From contig CAWHEB010000001.1 in assembly GCA_963828285.1 (NCBI GenBank), positions 186,001 to 250,000 of the forward strand: a DNA stretch of 64,000 nt, given 5' to 3'. How positions within the stretch are numbered: position 1 is the first letter of the stretch; the number at the start of each line of letters is the position of its first letter. The notes under the pieces are model-generated. The model had not been told where the DNA came from and did no database searches. It was given only the letters and a program-made list of their open reading frames with translations. A program made the position numbers and the translations under genes. Origin of the DNA: DAIOEK01 sp963828285 (GTDB lineage: Bacteria; Chloroflexota; Anaerolineae; Anaerolineales; Anaerolineaceae). Shown here one piece after another: positions 35,544-45,492 of the stretch.

Positions 35544-38268
35544 ATGAAACCCACCACCGGTGCAGAAATTCGGCAATCCTTTATCGATTATTTTATAGAA
35601 AAAGGGCATACCTTCGTGCCATCCTCTTCATTGGTTCCGGGTGGAGATAGTACCCTGCTGTTCACCAATGCCGGCATGGTTCAGTTCAAGGATGTTTTCC
35701 TGGGCACGGACAACCGACCGTACAATCGGGCGGCAAATTCCCAAAAATGCATGCGGGTGGCTGGCAAACACAACGATCTGGATGATGTGGGCCGCGATGA
35801 TTCCCATCACACCTTCTTTGAGATGCTGGGCAACTGGTCCTTTGGCGATTACTACAAAAAAGAAGCTATCGAGTGGGCGTGGGACCTGTTGACAGTCCGC
35901 TGGGGCATCGATCCGCAGAAGTTGTGGACGACCTATTTTCAGGATGACAAAGGTGATGTGCCGACCGATGAGGAAGCCCGCGATGCCTGGCGCAAACAAC
36001 CGGGAATGATTGCTGAGCATGTGATCACCGGTGGACGCAAGGATAATTTCTGGGAAATGGCTGCCACCGGTCCATGCGGACCCTGCAGCGAGATCCACAT
36101 CGACCGCGGACCGCAAGGCTGCAACAAGCAGGGGGAACCGGGGCATGTCTGCAAGGTGAACGGCGATTGCACACGTTTCCTCGAGCTCTGGAATCTGGTC
36201 TTTATCCAGTACAACCGCATCAGCGCCGATCAGCTCGATCCGCTGCCTGCCAAGCATGTCGATACCGGCATGGGGCTTGACCGGGTGGTTTCGATCATGC
36301 AGGGCGTCAACTCCAATTACCGCACCGATCTGCTATTCCCATTGGTACAGCAGGTTCAGCAGCTGACAGGTTACAGCGATGCACAGATGGAGGCGGAGTT
36401 CACGCCATTCCGGGTGATCGCTGACCATACCCGCGCCTGTGTATTTTTGATCTCCGACGGCGTGATCCCCGGGAATGTGGGGCGAAATTATATTTGCCGT
36501 ATGATTATCCGCCGGGCGTCCCGTTTTGGCGGCAAGCTGGGATTGCATGAGCCTTTTATGGCGAAAGTCGCCGATACGATGATCAAATTCTACGGACCGG
36601 CTTATCCCGATCTGGTCAAGAACAGGCAGACCATTCTGGATACACTGACCCGTGAGGAAAAACGCTTTCACCGCACCCTGGAATCCGGTTTGGAACAGCT
36701 CAGCGAGTTCACCGATTCCATGGCGAAGAAGGGTGAGAAAGTGCTGGATGGCAACAGCGCCTTCGAGTTGTACGCCACTCACGGTCTTCCGCTGGAATTG
36801 ACGCGCGACGTGCTGCTGGAAAACGGTTTGGATGTGGATACCGAAGGCTTCAAAAAATCTATGGAAGAACACCGCATCGCATCCGGCTCCAAGAAATTCG
36901 CCGGCGGTAACGATGTGGACGATGTGGATACCTACCGTGAACTGCTCGAGGATCTGATCGATCAGAAGAAATTAGGCGCCGAAGGTGTTGGCTACAATCC
37001 GTATGACAGCCTGAGCGTGACTGGGCAGGTGCTTGCGATCCTGAAGAACGGCTTGCTGGTGGATCACCTGGATGAAGGCGAAGAGGGCGAAGTGCTGCTT
37101 CCGGCGACCTGCTTCTATGTGGAAGCCGGTGGACAAGTATCCGACCAGGGTGTGATTAACGGGAAAGATGGTGAATTCAACGTTACCCGCATGCGAAAAC
37201 CAGCCGCGGGCGTCATTGTCCACGGTGGAACACAACAAAAAGGTACTCTGCGTGTAGGCGAAACCGTTATCGCGCACGTCGATGAAATGCGCAGGCAGGA
37301 TATCCGCAGGAACCATACCGCGACCCATCTGCTGCATGCCTGGCTGCACAAAATACTGGGCGGGCATGCCGTTCAGGCAGGGTCGCTGGTCGCACCGGAA
37401 AAACTGCGCTTTGACTTCAATCATCCCGATGCGGTTACTCCGCAACAGTTGGATGAGATCGAAAGCGGTGTGAATGAGTATATTTTGCGAAATTATGACC
37501 TGAACACCAAGGTCAAATCGCTGCAGGAAGCGCTGGATGACGGCGCGACGGCTTTGTTCGGCGAGAAATATGGACAGGAAGTTCGGACGATCACCATTGG
37601 CGGAGAAAAGCGGCTGTCTTATGAGTTGTGCGGTGGTACGCATGTGAATGAGACTGGCGATATTGGACTGTTCCTGATCACCAGTGAAGGCAGCGCCGCT
37701 GCAGGAGTCCGCCGGATCGAGGCGGTCACCGGACGGGAAGCATACATGTTGGTGAAGCACCGAACACAATTGTTACGGCAGTCCGCTGCCACCTCGCAGA
37801 CCAGCGTGGATGAACTCCCAGGTCGGGTGGAAAGCCTGGTCAAGGAATTGGATACCACCCGGAAGTCGCTATCTGCGTTGAAGCAGAAACAGGCATTGAC
37901 CGACTTTAGCGAAAAGCTGTCTCAGACTGAGATGATCGGCGGATCAGCGGTGTTGGCATTGCTCGTCCCGGAAGTGGATGTGGATACCCTGCGGATCCTG
38001 AGCGACAGATTCCGCGAGAAATTTGCCAGCGGTGTGGTTTTACTGGCATCGGTGAACGACCAAAAACCGATGATTTTATGCTCGGTTAGCGATGATCTGG
38101 TGAAACGGGGAGTCAATGCCGGGGATATTGTGAAGGCTGCGGCGCTAGGTGGTGGGAGGCAGCGGTGGTGGCCGTCCCAATATGGCGCAGGCGGGTGGCA
38201 AGGACGCGAGCAAGGTTGATCTGGCGTTGCAGACTGGATTGACTTTGATCAAGCAGAAATTAGCTTGA
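35544..38268 (+). CDS. alaS: Alanyl-tRNA synthetase, frame broken near the 3' end
   Basis: The ATG at 35544 has AGGAG 5 bp upstream and is preferred to ATG 35529. The protein contains the class II core (FTNAGMVQFKDVF, DDVGRDDSHHTFFEMLGNWSFGDY, TGMGLDRVVSIMQG), the tRNA-binding region, and the editing domain with HTATHLLHAWL and CGGTHVNETG, followed by the C-Ala domain. The first frame runs to 38219 but its last 17 or so codons are out of frame. Removing one base near 38148-38157 restores GSGGGRPNMAQAGGKDASKV and an end at TGA 38266-38268, giving about 907 residues. As the only alaS seen, it is surely essential, so a sequence error is likely. Confidence 0.95.
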
Positions 38269-38278
38269 TGGATAATTT

Positions 38279-38382
38279 TTAAACTCTCCCACAACCCCCT
38301 CTCGCAAGCGAAAGGGGGCTTTTTTTTCGATAGGGATGGAAGAACCGGAGGTTCTTCCATCCCTATCTACCCAGTTTCTCCC
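38279..38382 (-). repeat. Two-hairpin repeat element, copy 7 (inverted)
   Basis: The alaS terminator hairpin is directly followed by an 18-bp perfect hairpin (38329-38346 with 38350-38367, loop GGA) and the edge ACCCAGTTTCTCCC, the same order as in copy 1. Confidence 0.8.
38295..38328 (+). terminator. Intrinsic terminator of alaS (part of a repeat element)
   Basis: CCCCCTCTCGC-AA-GCGAAAGGGGG with one C-A mismatch is followed by C and a run of nine T. Confidence 0.82.
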
Positions 38383-38448
38383 AATGGGATAAAAGCGATG
38401 AGGCTCAACTCAGTTATCATGTAGAATTGATGGGTAAAGAGGTAGAAA

Positions 38449-39852
38449 ATGACTACAAGGATCGAGAGAGATACATTGGGTGAGGTGGAAGTACCCGCGG
38501 ATGCGTATTACGGCGCCCAGACTCAGCGCGCTGTGGAGAATTTCCAGATCACCGGGTCGAAACCGCACCCTGAATTCATCTGGTCGGTGGCTTTGATCAA
38601 GCTGGCTGCAGCAGAGGTGAACTGTTCACTGAATTTACTGGATAAAAAGTTCGCCGATGCGATTATGCAGGCTGCCCGGGAAGTGGTTGAGCATAAACTG
38701 GATGAGCATTTTGTGGTCGATCCCATTCAGGCAGGCGCAGGAACCAGCCATCACATGAATGTGAATGAGGTCATCGCCAACCGGGCGACCGAGATTTTAG
38801 GTGGCAAACGGGGGGAATACCTCGTCCATCCCAATAACCATGTGAACATGGCTCAATCAACCAATGATGTCATCCCGACGGCAATCCGGTTGAGCTGTAT
38901 GAACTGTCTGCCGGAATTGCGGAATACGGTGACAGGGCTGGTTTCAGCCTTGGAGTTGAAGAGCAAGGAATTCGCCGGGATCAAAAAAGCCGGTCGGACA
39001 CATCTGCAGGACGCGGCGCTGCTTACACTTGGGGATGAATTTGGAGCATACGCTCTGGCGGTTAAACGCGATCTGGCAAGGATCGAGCACACCAGCGAGG
39101 GACTGACCCGGCTGGGTATTGGCGGAACAGCGGTCGGCAGTGGATTGAACGCCCACCCGGAGTATCCACAGAAAATGGTGGAGAAGCTATCCACGCTCAC
39201 GGGTGTGGAATATAGACTGAGTGAGAATCTGTATGAGAGCATGCAGTCCATGGCGGATTTTGCTGAATTCTCCTCTACTTTACGGATCCTGGCTGGTACA
39301 TTGACCAGGATTGCCAATGATCTTAGGCTGATGGCATCAGGTCCGCTGACCGGAATGAACGAGATATCCCTGCCGGCAGTCCAACCCGGATCGAGCATCA
39401 TGCCCGGGAAGGTGAACCCGGTTATGGCTGAGATGCTGAATATGGCCATGCTGCAGGTGATTGGACTGGATACGACAGTCCAGTTAGCCTGTCAGGCAGG
39501 TCAGTTGGAGCTCAATGTAATGATGCCGATCATCGCTCATGATCTGCTGGAAATGATGAAGATCATGACCAATTCAGTTAAAGCATTTAATGAAAAATGT
39601 GTCAGAGGGATCCAGGCTAACGAAGACATGATCGCCTACTGGTGTGACCGGAACCCGATGATTGTCACTGCGTTGAATCCGCTGATCGGGTATGATGAAG
39701 CGGCGAAGGTTTTAAAGATAGCGGTCAGGGAAACGATCACCATCCGCGAGGCGCTGCAGCGTGAGATCATAGTTGGAAGATTAATCAACCTTACTACCGG
39801 AAAACCACTGAACACTAGTGAAATTGAAGGATTATTTGGGGAAAACGGGTAA
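38449..39852 (+). CDS. aspA: Aspartate ammonia-lyase / class II fumarase family enzyme
   Basis: The 467-residue protein has the superfamily signature GSSIMPGKVNPV with the catalytic serine loop, HPNNHVNMAQSTND, and GRTHLQDA. The stretch TTVQLACQAGQLELNVMMPI is closer to aspartases (TTVTMAAQAGQLELNVMEP) than to FumC (GNFELNVF), and GAGTSHHMNVNEV also fits aspartase, so I favour aspartate to fumarate plus ammonia. Some fumarase features (GTAVGSGLNAHP) are shared by both. It converges with purB, another superfamily member, with a 1-bp gap. Confidence 0.82.
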   Translation: MTTRIERDTLGEVEVPADAYYGAQTQRAVENFQITGSKPHPEFIWSVALIKLAAAEVNCSLNLLDKKFADAIMQAAREVVEHKLDEHFVVDPIQAGAGTSHHMNVNEVIANRATEILGGKRGEYLVHPNNHVNMAQSTNDVIPTAIRLSCMNCLPELRNTVTGLVSALELKSKEFAGIKKAGRTHLQDAALLTLGDEFGAYALAVKRDLARIEHTSEGLTRLGIGGTAVGSGLNAHPEYPQKMVEKLSTLTGVEYRLSENLYESMQSMADFAEFSSTLRILAGTLTRIANDLRLMASGPLTGMNEISLPAVQPGSSIMPGKVNPVMAEMLNMAMLQVIGLDTTVQLACQAGQLELNVMMPIIAHDLLEMMKIMTNSVKAFNEKCVRGIQANEDMIAYWCDRNPMIVTALNPLIGYDEAAKVLKIAVRETITIREALQREIIVGRLINLTTGKPLNTSEIEGLFGENG

Positions 39853-39853
39853 T

Positions 39854-41248
39854 TCAGGTCCCGATCAGCGTTTTGATCTCTTCTGCTAGAGCCATAGATC
39901 GCTTTTCACTAAATCCAAGATAGTTATCCACATTCATCAGAGCAGATAACTCCTCTTTACTCAAATAATTGGTCAGGACCGGATCATTCAAGATTAGGTC
40001 CATTAACGGATTGGGTGATCCGCTTTCAATGGATTTCCAGGCAGTGAGGCTATGTTCACGCAACCGGGCATGCATTTCCTGACGATCAGCACCATGCTTT
40101 ACAGCAGCAAGCATGACCCTCTCCAACCGCTGAAAATGGTCCATATTTCGAGAGATTATCCTTGTATGGCTTTGTGGTTGACCTGTAGATTTTTGATGAG
40201 ATAGATCGATGTAGAAATGATCTCATCGAGCGCCAGGAAAGTCTCGGGAAGTAAGGTCCGTCGGTTGGCGCTGTCATCGAGTGTACGTTCCAGCAGGCTG
40301 TTGGCCGCGTTCTGCCAGGCGGTTTGCGGAGCTACGCTGACCATTCTGGCGAGTGAGTTGATCTTCTCCGAATGGATCGGATTGCGCTTGAAGGGCATGG
40401 CTGAGGAGCCCACCTGATCCTTGCCGAAGGGTTCAGAAAGTTCAGCGATCCCCTGAGATTGCAATAGGCGAAGGTCAAAAGCGAATTTGTAGAGAGTCCC
40501 AGCTATGCCAGCCAGTACGCAGAGCAGATCGTATTCCTGTTTGCGAGGGTAGGTTTGGGTGGTGAGGGTACAAAATGGCAGGTCCAGGCTAGTGGAAATA
40601 TCTGATTCTAGCTGGTTGAAGCCTTCCACACCGAACAATTCGATGTAAGAAGCCGCATTGCCTACCGCACCTTTGAAGCCTTTCCCCTTGAAAACCTTTT
40701 GCTGATCCATTAATGCACGAAAATCGACCAAGAGATCCTGAGCGAGATTGGCAAAACGATATCCGAGCGTGGTCGGCTCCGCAGGCTGAAGATGGGTGTA
40801 AGCCATACAGGGGATGGATGCAGTTCTGGAGATAAGATCTGAGAGGGCTGTTAGAAGTTGTTGATTTTTCTCAAGAATCAGATGAGATGGATTCCCGGAC
40901 CTGAAGTGCTTCCGCGTTGTCCTTGATATCCATGGAGGTAGCGCCCAGATGGATGATGCTGCCCCCGACCTTACACTGTTCCGCAAAAACTTTGAGTTCG
41001 GCCATCAGATCATGTTTGCTGACCGCTTCATGGGAAAGCGCGAGAGGTATATCGATCTCTTCGGAATGGCTGATCAGGTCATCCAATTGGTCATGGGTGA
41101 CTAGACCTTGATTCAGCTCCGCCTGCGCGAGAGCGACCCACAATTTGCGCCAGAGGAAGCGTTTATTTCTCTCACTCCAAATCATACGCATTTCAGGAGA
41201 GCCATAGCGCCAGGTAAACGGACTTTGATATGTGTCGAAATCTTGCAT
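39854..41248 (-). CDS. purB: Adenylosuccinate lyase, broken by three frame changes
   Basis: The gene starts at ATG 41248, 1 bp after the purA stop, with RYGSPEMRMIWSERNK. Four frame segments give a full PurB of about 464 residues: the first ends after GGSIIHLGATSMDIKDNAEA; the second holds MAYTHLQPAEPTTLGYR and the catalytic loop GSSAMPFKRNPIHSEKI; the third holds DNLSKYGPFSA; the last holds LERVMLAAVKHGADRQEMH and REHS. Joints are near 40880-40888, 40160 and 40127, and each is repaired by removing one base. PurB works twice, in IMP synthesis and in AMP synthesis. It is the third gene of hpt-purA-purB. Confidence 0.9.
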
Positions 41249-41249
41249 A

Positions 41250-42548
41250 TCAGCCCCTGAAAATGATGGCGTTCCGTTCAGGACCCACAGAAACCGCTGT
41301 AACCGGGATTCCGCAGAAATCTTCAATCAGCATGAGGTAATCCAAAGCTGCCTGGGGAAGCTCGTTCCACTTCCGTAATTTCGTCAAATCCTCATTCCAG
41401 CCGGGGACTTTGCGGTAAGCGGGAGTGCAATCTGCGAGTTCATGAGCACCGCCAGTAAAATCCAAAGCCTGGATGACACCTTTGTTACGCTCATATGCTG
41501 TACAGACTTGCAATTCGGATATTCCGCTGAGGATATCTAGTTTCGTGATGAATAATTCGGTGGCGCCGTTGATCTCAACAGTATATTTCAAAAGCATCAG
41601 GTCCAACCAGCCCACTCTGCGCGGACGACCGGTGGTGGTACCAAATTCATCCCAGGGATTGGAGCCGGTACCGCGAAGCAGAGCAGCCATTTCGCCATCC
41701 AATTCTGTGGGAAATGGACCAGAACCAACCCGGGTTTGGAAGGCTTTGGTGACACCGACCACCCGCTGGACGGGTTGAATTCCCAGACTCAAGCCGGAGA
41801 AAATGCCGGTGGCGGTCGTGCATGAACTGGTCACAAATGGATACGTGCCGTGATCCAGGTCCAGCAGAGTCCCCTGGGCACCTTCAGCGAGGATAGTTTT
41901 TCCATCCTTAATCGCATTACGCAGGTCTGGACCGATAGACCTTACAAAGGGTTTGAACTGGATGCATTGGTAATAAAAGGTATCACTCAACTGTTTGACG
42001 TCAATTGCAGGCTGATCGTAATATTTGGTTAACAGGTTATTGGCATCTGAAAAATGGTCATGGATCCGTTTTTTGAAGTAATCTGTTTGCGCCATATCCC
42101 CCATTCGCAAACCACGGCGGGCGGATTTATCTACGTATGCGGGACCAATCCCTCGGCCGGTAGTACCGATGGAGGATTTACCACGGGCAGCTTCCTGTGC
42201 TTGATCCAACATGCGGTGTGCTGGAGAAATAAGGTGAGCTACATCGGAGATCCACAAACGTTCGGGATCAATCTCCACACCGGCATCCCTCAGCATTTTT
42301 ATTTCCTCGGTGAGGGTGTTGGGATTGATCACGAGACCGTTGCCGAGAACCCCAATAGTTTGCGGGTGAATGATCCCAGATGGGACGATATGGAGCTTGT
42401 AGATCTTGTCCCCAACGGTAACGGTATGACCAGCATTATCCCCACCGTTGTAGCGGGCGACTATATCCACATCCTGGGAGAGAAGATCGACAATTCGTCC
42501 CTTGCCCTCGTCACCCCATTGCATTCCAACTACTATGAATATTGGCAT
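41250..42548 (-). CDS. purA: Adenylosuccinate synthetase
   Basis: The 432-residue GTP-dependent enzyme converts IMP and aspartate to adenylosuccinate. It has VVGMQWGDEGKGRIVD with the catalytic Asp and P-loop, the NAGHTV IMP-binding stretch with catalytic His, GTTGRGIGPAYVDK, GAQGTLLDLDHGTYPFVTSS, and the GRPRRVGWLD end region. It is 7 bp after hpt and 1 bp before purB. Confidence 0.97.
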   Translation of the reverse strand: MPIFIVVGMQWGDEGKGRIVDLLSQDVDIVARYNGGDNAGHTVTVGDKIYKLHIVPSGIIHPQTIGVLGNGLVINPNTLTEEIKMLRDAGVEIDPERLWISDVAHLISPAHRMLDQAQEAARGKSSIGTTGRGIGPAYVDKSARRGLRMGDMAQTDYFKKRIHDHFSDANNLLTKYYDQPAIDVKQLSDTFYYQCIQFKPFVRSIGPDLRNAIKDGKTILAEGAQGTLLDLDHGTYPFVTSSCTTATGIFSGLSLGIQPVQRVVGVTKAFQTRVGSGPFPTELDGEMAALLRGTGSNPWDEFGTTTGRPRRVGWLDLMLLKYTVEINGATELFITKLDILSGISELQVCTAYERNKGVIQALDFTGGAHELADCTPAYRKVPGWNEDLTKLRKWNELPQAALDYLMLIEDFCGIPVTAVSVGPERNAIIFRG

Positions 42549-42555
42549 CGAAACC

Positions 42556-43116
42556 TCACTTTGTGTAGCGCGCCAGGTCTACTGATGCGATGTAAGGCAA
42601 ATTTCGGCCTTTTTCGTCAATATCCAGACCATAACCGACCACAAAGTAATCGGGAATCTTGAAACCATAATAATCAATGTGGATATCGACTTTATGGCGT
42701 TCCACCTTATCGAGCAGAGCGCAGACCTTAAGACTTTTAGGCTGGCGGTCAAGAAGCAGCTTTTTTACTGTATGGATGGTATAGCCGGTATCGACTATGT
42801 CATCGATCAATATCACGTCCCAGCCGCGGATATTGGTCTTATGATCCGAATCGATGCGGACGAATCCGCTGGATTCAGTACCGGAATAGGATGAGACCGA
42901 CATAAAGTCCATGGTCATTGGATGCGGAATATGGCGCATCAAATCGGTGATGAATACCACCGATCCTCGCAATAAGCCTAACAACAGAAGATTCTCAGAG
43001 TCGCGGTAATCCTGCGCAATCTGCCGTCCCAGAGCCTGCACCCTGGTCTCGATGTCTTCTTCGGAGATAATGATTCGATCAATGAATGAATATGGAAACC
43101 TGGAGGGTTCTGCCAT
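42556..43116 (-). CDS. hpt: Hypoxanthine phosphoribosyltransferase
   Basis: The ATG at 43116 follows AAAGGAAA and removes an implausible 63-residue extension of the open frame. The 186-residue enzyme has LRGSVVFITDLMRHI, MSVSSYSGTESSG and the PRPP loop VILIDDIVDTGYT, then DYFVVGYGLDIDEKGRNLPY, typical of bacterial HPRT. It converts hypoxanthine (and guanine) plus PRPP to IMP, feeding purA and purB in the same operon. Confidence 0.94.
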   Translation of the reverse strand: MAEPSRFPYSFIDRIIISEEDIETRVQALGRQIAQDYRDSENLLLLGLLRGSVVFITDLMRHIPHPMTMDFMSVSSYSGTESSGFVRIDSDHKTNIRGWDVILIDDIVDTGYTIHTVKKLLLDRQPKSLKVCALLDKVERHKVDIHIDYYGFKIPDYFVVGYGLDIDEKGRNLPYIASVDLARYTK

Positions 43117-43303
43117 GGGAATTTCCTTTAGATGCGATTGGAATTTTGTAGAAGAAACTCGTTCGAGCAGTCCTTGATTGACTGAACAATTGTAATTGTA
43201 CCAACGAAATCTTTTATCGAAGATAAGAAAATCGTAATAGATGGGATATACAACGATCAGGTTTAAGGAGGATGAACGGGTAGAATCAAATCGGGAGGAC
43301 ATC

Positions 43304-44263
43304 ATGAGTGACTATTCAAACAACACACATAAGATAGCCATTATTGGAGCCGGAAATGTCGGCACCACTTATGCTTACGCACTACTTCAGAGTGGATTAG
43401 CCAGCGAGATCGTGCTGATCGACGCAAATCAGGTCAAGGCGGAAGGGGAGGCAATGGATCTCAACCATGCAATGCCGTTCGTCAAACCCACAAAGATTAC
43501 CGCGGGAAATTACGTGGACACAGAAAACGCAGATATTGTGGTCGTCACCGCCGGAGCATCGCAAAAACCAGGTGAAACAAGATTGGACCTGGTTACGAAA
43601 AATTATAATATTTTCCAACAGATCATTCCACAGATTGTCGAGAATAATCCGAACGGATTGTTATTGATCGCGACAAATCCCGTCGATGTACTGGCGTACG
43701 CGACCTGGAAAATATCCAAACTGCCGGCAAACCGAGTGATAGGATCTGGAACCATTTTAGATACTGCCAGGTTCAGGTACTTGCTCAGCCAGCACGCGGA
43801 AGTAGATCCGCGGAGTGTACATGCCTTTATTGCCGGAGAACACGGGGATAGCGAAGTTCCACTGTGGTCATTGGCGAATATTGCCGGAATGAAATTGAAG
43901 GATTATTGCAAACAGAATTGTATAGAATTCGAGCCGAAAGTCTGGGAAAGCATTTACCAGCAAACCCGGGATGCAGCCTATGAAATCATCCAGCGAAAAG
44001 GGGCTACCTTTTACGCTGTTGCGAATGGATTATTGCGAATCACAGAAGCCATAATCAGAGATCAGAACACGGTACTTTCGATTTCGTCTCTTATCGAAGA
44101 CTTCCATGGGATCAATGATGTTTATCTCAGTCTGCCCACAGTACTAGGACGCAGAGGAGTAGAACGTAGATTGAACCTGGAACTGTCAGATGAGGAAATC
44201 ACCGGGATCAAGGCATCCGCTGAGGTCTTGAAGAAAACGATCAGCGAAGCCGGTATAACATAA
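43304..44263 (+). CDS. ldh: L-lactate dehydrogenase
   Basis: The ATG at 43304 with GGGAGG upstream gives 319 residues. The NAD domain starts IAIIGAGNVGTTYAYALL with an acidic residue after strand 2 (LIDAN), which selects NAD. The specificity loop GASQKPGETRLDL has Gln at the position that separates lactate from malate dehydrogenases, and the catalytic IAGEHGDSEVPLWS carries the His. It reduces pyruvate to L-lactate and fits a fermentative life. It is divergent from the purine operon and converges with mrfB. Confidence 0.93.
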   Translation: MSDYSNNTHKIAIIGAGNVGTTYAYALLQSGLASEIVLIDANQVKAEGEAMDLNHAMPFVKPTKITAGNYVDTENADIVVVTAGASQKPGETRLDLVTKNYNIFQQIIPQIVENNPNGLLLIATNPVDVLAYATWKISKLPANRVIGSGTILDTARFRYLLSQHAEVDPRSVHAFIAGEHGDSEVPLWSLANIAGMKLKDYCKQNCIEFEPKVWESIYQQTRDAAYEIIQRKGATFYAVANGLLRITEAIIRDQNTVLSISSLIEDFHGINDVYLSLPTVLGRRGVERRLNLELSDEEITGIKASAEVLKKTISEAGIT

Positions 44264-44267
44264 GCGA

Positions 44268-45492
44268 TTAATGCGATTTATTTAATTTCCTTGTTAATCG
44301 ATCCATTCGTTTTTTGAGCGAAGACTCCTCCTGAGTCCGCCGGAAATCGGATAAGTTTTGTTCAGATAACGATTCCAATTGTTTTCTGGTGACAAATAAT
44401 GCTTTCTCAGGATCGTTTTTGATGCGTTCATAGAATATTCTGATCTCTTCTGCAGCCCATTCATTACCTCTCTGATAAGCAAAATCCAGAAGGGATTCAT
44501 AATGATCCCAGTGCTGCAGCTTTTTTTCATGTTGCAGGAAGCGACGATAGACGGACCAATCGATAAAATCAGCGGATTCAGCTATAGCACGATCCAAATA
44601 ATTTGAAGCGGTGTCAGTTTCTCCAGAATCCAGCAGGATAGCAACAGCGACGAAGAGATCTTTAGGGTTGACGTGATGGATCTCATTCATTTCTGAAGTG
44701 TTCGAGATGAAATAGTTCATCAACGCGGCTAAAGACAGAATGTCCATTTTGTTGTGATAGAGAACTCCGCGCATCAAGGTCGGATCGCGATCACGCAAGA
44801 AATCATAATATACCTGTGGAATCATCCAACCGGGCACTTCATCAGCTTCACGGGAAATCTCCAAGAATAGACATCTCGATACTGCCGAGCCGGCGAGATT
44901 CGAGCGTATTCTTCCAAACTTTACGGGAAGCGAAAAGTAAATCGATGTGGTGAAGCTCAGAGAACGGAGAAGTGAGGGTATTCAAAGCAAAACGGGTTTC
45001 AAGGAGAGGCAGATCGAAGGATTTACCATTGTAGGTGACCACTACATCCACATCATCGAGATATTTGATCAACGCACAAAGGCAAGCTTTCTCATCTGCA
45101 GGTGTCTGCATCAGGAATTGCGTGACCACCACAGATTCGTTGGTAACGTGACAACAACCTATCAGAAAAGGAATCACGCCTGCATTAGTAGATAATCCCG
45201 TGGTTTCAGTATCGAGGTAAACAATGCGATCGGTGGAATATGATGACGCAGCGGCTGATCCGCAGATCGAAGCAATCATCCCAATTTGGGGATAAACACA
45301 TAACTCGGTGACACCCTGCAGATAATTCGCCGGATAAACATCGTCGATGCGATAACAGTTACCGAAAATGGTGGATTCTTCAGAGCCATTTGTAAAATCC
45401 AGGAACTTCAGGGGTGATGAATTCGCCGGGAGAGTACTCGCCCCAACTTTAATCCCAAGCGCTCGAAGCTTATTGAGAAGAGAATCATCCAT
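44268..45492 (-). CDS. mrfB: MrfB/YprB-like DEDD exonuclease with TPR-like C-terminus, frame broken once
   Basis: The start ATG at 45492 overlaps the helicase stop. The corrected protein has about 408 residues: a RNase_H_2-type exonuclease domain (about 85-260; YLDTETTGLS with Asp94 and Glu96, VVTYNGKSFDLPLLETRF, and HNKMDILSLAAL in the second frame) and a helical, TPR-like tail (about 270-375). The two frames join near 44851-44862 by loss of one base, restoring the ILG(D/I)SREADEVPG stretch. In B. subtilis MrfB (YprB) acts with helicase MrfA in repair of mitomycin C damage; here the gene pair is the same, so I infer the same role. Confidence 0.85.

Noticed and set aside
36972..37769. 265-codon and other long frames on the minus strand
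   Set aside because: They are antisense shadows of alaS, whose sense frame shows clear synthetase motifs.
28388..38382. CRISPR array
   Set aside because: The repeats are palindromic, far apart, in both orientations, with no regular spacers and no cas genes.
39854..40144. Independent 96-residue hypothetical gene
   Set aside because: Its sequence is the C-terminal domain of PurB, separated from the rest by a frame change.
43241..43303. N-terminal extension of ldh
   Set aside because: The ATG at 43304 has a strong ribosome binding site and directly precedes the Rossmann fold; the extension overlaps the divergent promoter region.
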